From: Phellopilus nigrolimitatus
Taxonomy: Eukaryota; Basidiomycota; Agaricomycetes; Hymenochaetales; Hymenochaetaceae
Assembly: GCA_021029095.1 (NCBI GenBank)
Contig: JAJOHG010000001.1
Location: 806,001 to 870,000 of the forward strand
Length of the DNA stretch: 64,000 bases
Direction of reading: 5' to 3'
Shown here: positions 58,852 to 64,000 of the stretch, one piece after another
Layout: each line of letters starts with the position of its first letter
How positions within the stretch are numbered: position 1 is the first letter of the stretch
Notes under the pieces: model-generated
Told to the model about the DNA's origin: nothing
Database searches by the model: none
What the model saw: only the letters and a program-made list of their open reading frames with translations
Program-made: the position numbers and the translations under genes

Positions 58852-60044
58852 TCACCAGTAACCGCGATTCGTCCCTCGAAATCCAAGCTCCAATGCATCT
58901 TCGACGTCGGAAGGTCGGTCCTTGCCATTGAGTCCAACGAATCCGACGCGATCATAAACATGCTGGGCATCGTTTTGAGTTCCTACGTACAAAGCAACAT
59001 ACTCTTTGTTACAGAGCTGTCAGCATTCTGTTGGTTTTTATTGATCAATCACCGTTGTCGAGCAGGAAAGTGCGCAACTCAGGAGCTTACTCGCTTGTGA
59101 CCGCCCTGACCAGCCGTTCTGCACAACGTTTCCTGCGCCACTTTGGCAAGGTATACACTTTCGTCACTACCTGCTGTCCTCTCGCAATGGCGCGTTACCG
59201 CACAAATACTAGTCACCACGCTGTGACCTCATAGAGCCAGATTTGACGCTTCTGGATGAGCCACCGCGCCTCGTCCCTCCCTCTTTCAAGCGTAAGTGGG
59301 AAATACACCTACCTCCGGTGGCTAGTCAGAACAGAAGCCTTGTTCTCCATAAATTCAGGACTACTCACAGAAGCATCTGCGAACTCCTTACATAAAACTG
59401 GCCACGGCTTCAAGGTCGAGTGAGGACGCTGCACGAATATTGTGAGCGCTGGGCATCGTTTCATTTACCGGCTTGAATGTTCCTCTTGTGCAATACGTCA
59501 ACAGGGCAATGTAGAAGGGCTCGGGCTCGATGTGAAACCCGGTCTTGGCGGTCCAAGCGTGCGCCAGTATCTCCACCAGGTTCCTTTGTCCAAACACAGA
59601 AAATACTCTGTCAGGCTCGACGCAACGGATGAGAACGTCTAGGGTTTTCTCGACACGGGAGGAAAACTCGTCTTTAGCTGTTGCATCTGGAGACCATACG
59701 AATATAGGATAGTCCCCGAGAGGCGAACTCAGACAGGATAGCACAAGCTGAAGCTTCGTGGGCCTATGCGACGACTCGTTGGACCACAGCGTCAACCAGA
59801 AATATCCTCCCGTAGGAAGCCATGGTGTATCTGGACCCTCGTTCGGCTGGTGGCTATCAAGCAGAAGAGTGTGTAACCTGATCTCCGCTTTCGCGTAGTC
59901 CAACGCATGAGCGAGAATAATATTTGCCGATACTTCTCTCTGACACAGAACAAGGTATGTGTCAAGTAAAAAGCCTGTCGCGGAGGTGTGCAACTTGACC
60001 TGTGCCTGTTCGTTACCCCAACCAAGCAGACTAAATCCAGCCAT
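58852..60044 (-). pseudogene. GNAT-family acetyltransferase, broken by several frame changes
   Basis: Basidiomycete GNAT-type family. The first 200 residues are intact (MAGFSLLGWGNEQAQV; YPIFVWSPDATAKDEF; VEPDRVFSVFG; IALLTYCTRGTF). The catalytic part is spread over different frames: LCKEFADAS needs one T removed from a T4 run (59394-59397 complement); RWLIQKRQIWLYEV to VTSICAVTRHCERTA needs a base added near 59212-59222; TKVYTLPKWRRKRCAERLVRAVTS needs one removed near 59162-59178; a splice junction near 59086-59096 does not fit LCNKEYVALYVG. The end YDRVGFVGLNGK...NRGYW is clear. At least three indels within 400 bp suggest decay, though sequencing error cannot be excluded. No toxin or mobile element is linked to it. 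Confidence 0.6.
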
Positions 60045-61189
60045 TGCGCTGATGGGTAACGTTGTAAAGGACGTTTGGGGAAGTTTGAGGGAGGAGACGG
60101 GAGGGGAAAGGGGAACGGAAATTTGAGGTACGTTTGAGAAGAAAAGTACTCCTTTCTTACCATCTTATGGACAGGCTTAAATGACAAGGATTGGTGTGAA
60201 AGTGTATTCTTCCATTTTGTGTACACTAGTAACGTACTCATAATCGTGCCGCGAAACGAAACTTATCTGGAAATTTTCGGACCGATGAATCAGTATTATG
60301 CACCCTTTGGGATGGTCTACAAAACGGTTCTTGGCAAAACATATAGGACCGGATCGTTCTCTGGATATGGTTTACTCTCGCTCCACAACAGACAGAAAGA
60401 TCGGATAGGTTTGTCTTTTTTTTCGGTTTCCGGACGATTGCCGTTGGTGTTATGAAAGGTAGCTCGTTGCAACCATCATTCCCTTCCGGCACTATAGCTG
60501 ACGATACGGGAAAGCACAAAGGATCTGATGAAATGCGTCCCAACCGCTGTGTATTGTCGTCGTTTGACCAACTTGATTTGGGATACTCTGTGGATTGCAC
60601 AGTAGGTTGAGCTTTTTTCCATTTACCTTCCCTGATAGACTATTGTCTAACAGGGGAAATGCGATGTTTGATTGAATGGCGATGAACCCTGGGCGCCTAA
60701 TAACTCGGATATGCTTTCGTCACTTCAGCGCTAAAGGGGCTCGCACACCATTGAGCGCCATAGCCATACCCCTGAGGACCGGCCGAATCTTTCGTGTGAG
60801 TGCAGTGGTTCTCGTACTTGATCTATCCTTCCAAGCTCCAGGTTGATCCGGAATAAGTATGTGCGGTTTCTCCATCCGCGGAGAGCTATTTTGCGCTTGG
60901 TGCGCAAAAAGAAAAAAAAAATTACAGAGTCTCGGACTGTACTGTAATAGCCCTTATCTTGACAGTCAGCACAATCTCCTCTGTGTCGAAGTCACATTTC
61001 TGACTAAAAGGAAACTGAAGGCAAGTCCAAACTTCATATCTTTATGACCCTATGTTGAATAAAATTCAGACAGGTTTTCCGTCGCTATTGAGAGCTTCCG
61101 AGATTTATTTTAGCAATCCAGGACTCTCCTTCATCTGTAAATCCATTCCCAGTCGATCACCTAGGGTGCAGGATCTACAGTAAACAGTA
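60045..61189. other. intergenic region, GNAT to amidase
   Basis: About 1.1 kb between the leftward GNAT start and the amidase stop. Frames of 78-120 codons on either strand are featureless. I see nothing else. Confidence 0.4.
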
Positions 61190-63167
61190 TCACCGAGACT
61201 CTTTCCTTTGTAATACTTCCTCGACTACATTTAATACACCCAAGACCTTCTCCTCGTTCAGTCGACGTCCAATGAGCTGCAAGCAGACAGGGATACTCTC
61301 CCGTAACGTCGGATCCCATTGTTCTCGGAAGTGTCCATCGCTCCCGAAATACGAAGCCGTTGTGAATGCTTGTCCTTTCCCTCCCCACACATTCCCGTAA
61401 CGCCCGACTGGGAAAACAACCGCAGGGTAATCCGCCAAATTCCAATATGATGTATACCCCCACCATTGTGTTGTCTCGTGCCTCGGCGCCAGAGTCGGCG
61501 CGACCGGTGTAATGATAGCATCAATCGGTGTGTCTGTGCCCGTCTGTTTCCTCGTGTTATTCCAATGATCCAGTAGTTTCTGACGAAAAGCCTCTCTTTG
61601 CAAATTCAATTGAAATATCTCTGCTACAGAGAAGGGTTTCCCACTGTTCGGGACTTGACTCATAATCCATTTTGTTTGTGGGACAGGGGGCTCGCCGGAC
61701 TCCTTTAATACAGCCTCGTATTCTGCTCCGCCATCCAAAAAGTAAAGTTTGGTCTGGAATGAACGGCAATGAGTGCGGTTGCCACGCAAGAACGCTTGCA
61801 TGGTGATGAGGCTTACAATCAACTCCCAAGCTTCCTTATGATCCATTGGAATCCAATCAATTACCGTATGACCTGCGGCAATGAGTTGTGTTCTACAATG
61901 TTCCAATGCATCAAGTATCGACTGTTGCGGCTTTAAAACCCCGTCATCCCAAAGTATTGCAAAGCAGAGCTTCGAAGCTATGCCTTTTCCTTCAACAACA
62001 TCCTGCTTCCACGGAATTTCAAGCAAGGGCGGCTCGGCTAGCCACGGCTCAAAATGAAGCATAACTCTACAGAACAATGCCAAATCTCGAGCCGAGCGTG
62101 CAATAGGACCTAAAACGCCAACTATCGCGTCCATGCCATTGTGTGAACCGAGAAGCCCCTTGTGAGGAATTCTACCAACTGAAGCTTTGAAGCCGTAAAG
62201 TCCAGTACAAGCGGCTGGAAGACGCTATCAACAGCCCTTGTTGAAATAGCGAGCACTGTTATATTCATTAATCACTCACTATGCTTCCCCCGATATCCGT
62301 TCCAAGACCAAGAGGACTTCCATGAAACGCAATCAGAGCGCTTTCACCACCACTGCTCCCTCCGGGCGTGAGCTCACGATTGAAAGGATTGGTAGTCCTT
62401 TCGAAAATATTATTATCCGTTTCCAGGGACTAAAGAAAATTCGGTAAATCAATGACAATCTATCTTTCGCAAACCATAAAGAGTCGAGCCAGACAAACCA
62501 ATAGAGTTTGAGGATTATTGGTTTTTACGAAGAGAATGGCACCAGCCTTTCTAAGAATATCCACTGCGACTGCGTCATTATCGGCGACTGTTTTATAGCA
62601 CCATGCAATGTACCCAGTCGATGTGTCCTTTCCTTTTATCATAATATGATCCTTCACCGATACTGGCAATCCATGTAATGGTCCGTATGGCTTCCCCGTC
62701 TGCTCCATATATATATCGAGTTCTTCTGCCCTTCGTAATGCTTCATCGAAGAATATCTCCGAGAGGCAATTCGTCAAATCCTGAGCAAGCGTGGCTGCAT
62801 GGCAATAGGCTCGTATGACCTGCGCACAATTATAGCGGCGATCACGGATAGAGTCTAATAATGAGGTAGCGTCGGATCGAACAATGTCTATCTCTGTAGA
62901 AGATAGTTCATCGAAGAGTACTTTGGAGACGTCTTTAACCTCCGGCGGTATGTGACTTTCAGGTCTCCACTGAGGGTATTTTGCCAATATCGATTCGCGG
63001 TCCTCGCGTTTACGAAGAGCGATACTTTTCCAGTGTTCCAGTCCATTCTCTGAGCGATTCTGGGTAGAGGTGGAAGGACATTGACAAGAAACCGAATGAG
63101 TGAGGGCAGCTGGCTGAGTATGGGGCGCTTCGAGTTTATCTAGAATTTTTGTATTAGCGCTTGGCAC
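61190..63167 (-). CDS. amidase (amidase-signature family)
   Basis: Hydrolyses amide bonds with a Ser-cisSer-Lys triad. Lys in GLPVSVKDHIMIKG; the two Ser in LTPGGSSGGESAL and GTDIGGSIRLPA (split by the third intron). Other family blocks: LHGLPVSVKD, YGFKASVGRIPHKGLLG, LGPIARSARDLALFCRVM, and the C-terminal YPAVVFPVGRYG and QLIGRRLNEEKVL. Start ATG 63167 (MPSANTKILDKLE); no signal peptide, so probably cytosolic. Three or more exons, with a join at NNPQTLL/SLETDNNIF. It resembles fungal acetamidase/general amidase genes; the substrate cannot be told. Confidence 0.9.
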
Positions 63168-64000
63168 GCATGATCATGCCATACATTACTCGAAGCAAGG
63201 CAGATGAAGGAACAGAAGACAGAAGACCTACACGCGTACGAGGCGCACGAGGCCTCCAGATAAATCAAGAAAAGGCCGAGGTTGATCTGAGTAGTGTAGG
63301 CTGGCGCTAGTTAGAAGGGTGGAACACAGGCTTTGAAGGGTCACAAGTATGAAGTAGTTGATATGGCATCTCAAGCAATAGACCGCGCTGTTCGGATGAA
63401 GCTGGTTCCCGGGGCAGTGTATGTGGAAGCTGTGTGATACCATCGATTGCACGGTTTGCATGAGGCGCTTATCGAAAGAAAAGCTACATTTGCTACCGTA
63501 TGGCATTGGTATGGAAGTATAATGGATATGATACCCGCGTCTCGACTTTGACGAGATACTGTCTCGTCAGATCTTGATGAAAGCCGCCAGGATCGAATCA
63601 TTTATTTCATCATCAACTAGGCGAGCATCCTGGGGACGTCGGAAGATTTCATTAATTTTAAAATTATAACATGCAGCCAAACCCGAGAGAACGAGGAATG
63701 AAAGACACGTACATCACGCACTCTGACGATAGTGGGCACGGAGTTGATTCTCCACGGTTCTGTACGAAACGCGTTTTCTGGATTCCCTTTCCAGCTATGT
63801 ACGCGCGAAATGACAGGGCATCTCCTGTGAGCAGTACAGACGGGATTTCGAAAAGGGCACTCACTCTCCGCGTTGACCAACGTAGACGATCAGCGCTGAT
63901 GGCGCCGTCGCCTGATCAAATGTATGACGAACGGCGTTTTCAACCCTACGGCAGTCCTATTGGACATCATAAGCATGCATTGTTGTAACCTGTATCCTGA
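63168..64000. other. right-edge stretch, possible fragment of a further leftward gene
   Basis: Upstream of the amidase. From about 63990 down to 63660 on the minus strand, short open pieces (ALIVYVGQRG; SALFEIPSVLLTGDALSFRAYIAGKG) could be exons of a gene cut by the window edge, but no family is recognised and the joins are unproven. Confidence 0.25.

Overview
This is a stretch of fungal nuclear DNA, most likely from a mushroom-forming basidiomycete (Agaricomycetes). Genes are dense, lie on both strands, and are cut by many introns of about 50-80 nt with GT-AG ends and CTAAC/CTGAC-like branch points. Several proteins belong to families I know mainly from Agaricomycetes: the MWC-type four-helix-like membrane protein, the fungal PD-(D/E)XK-like protein and the basidiomycete GNAT family. 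All exon structures were inferred by hand from reading-frame continuity and family motifs; no alignment was run.

Layout. 0.6-4.5 kb: mitochondrial 2-methylisocitrate/isocitrate lyase (-), head to head with Mediator subunit MED11 (+), then tubulin cofactor A (-). 6.6-7.7 and 14.0-15.2 kb: two paralogous bHLH regulators (-) flanking a small membrane-protein gene (9.0-10.2 kb) and a gene-free stretch of 3.8 kb. 15.6-21.0 kb: a Het-C gene and a ketopantoate-reductase-like gene (-). 21.5-32.0 kb: a rightward run of xylose reductase, a PB1/UBA-like protein, an F-box protein and the WDR75/Nan1 rRNA-processing factor. 32.2-35.2 kb: homeodomain protein and AIF/FSP1-like flavoprotein (-). 35.8-39.8 kb: GNL1-type permuted GTPase and a PP2C phosphatase (+). 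40.0-46.7 kb: carnitine/acylcarnitine carrier (-), N-acetylglutamate synthase (+), PD-(D/E)XK-like protein (-). 48.5-58.7 kb: KRE6/SKN1 glucan-synthesis protein (+), UBE2O-type E2/E3 (-), a coiled-coil protein (-), and a fused MoaA-MoaC (MOCS1/cnxABC) gene (+). 58.9-63.2 kb: a broken GNAT acetyltransferase and an amidase (-).

The genes are ordinary housekeeping and regulatory genes, not one cluster. A loose metabolic theme exists: mitochondrial propionyl/acetyl metabolism (methylisocitrate lyase, carnitine carrier), arginine synthesis, the pantothenate branch, xylose use and molybdenum cofactor. I see no virus, plasmid, CRISPR array or intact transposon.

The two most interesting points are: (1) the MoaA-MoaC gene has an 82-nt intron placed so that retaining it ends the protein exactly at the Gly-Gly terminus that free MoaA needs, while splicing removes the second Gly and fuses MoaA to MoaC; (2) the PB1 protein carries an acidic W-x-x-L Atg8-interaction-like motif and a UBA-like C-terminus, the layout of an autophagy receptor without a ZZ domain. 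A recurring oddity is single-base frame breaks in five genes (ketopantoate reductase, N-acetylglutamate synthase, KRE6, UBE2O, GNAT), which are either sequencing indels or real decay.
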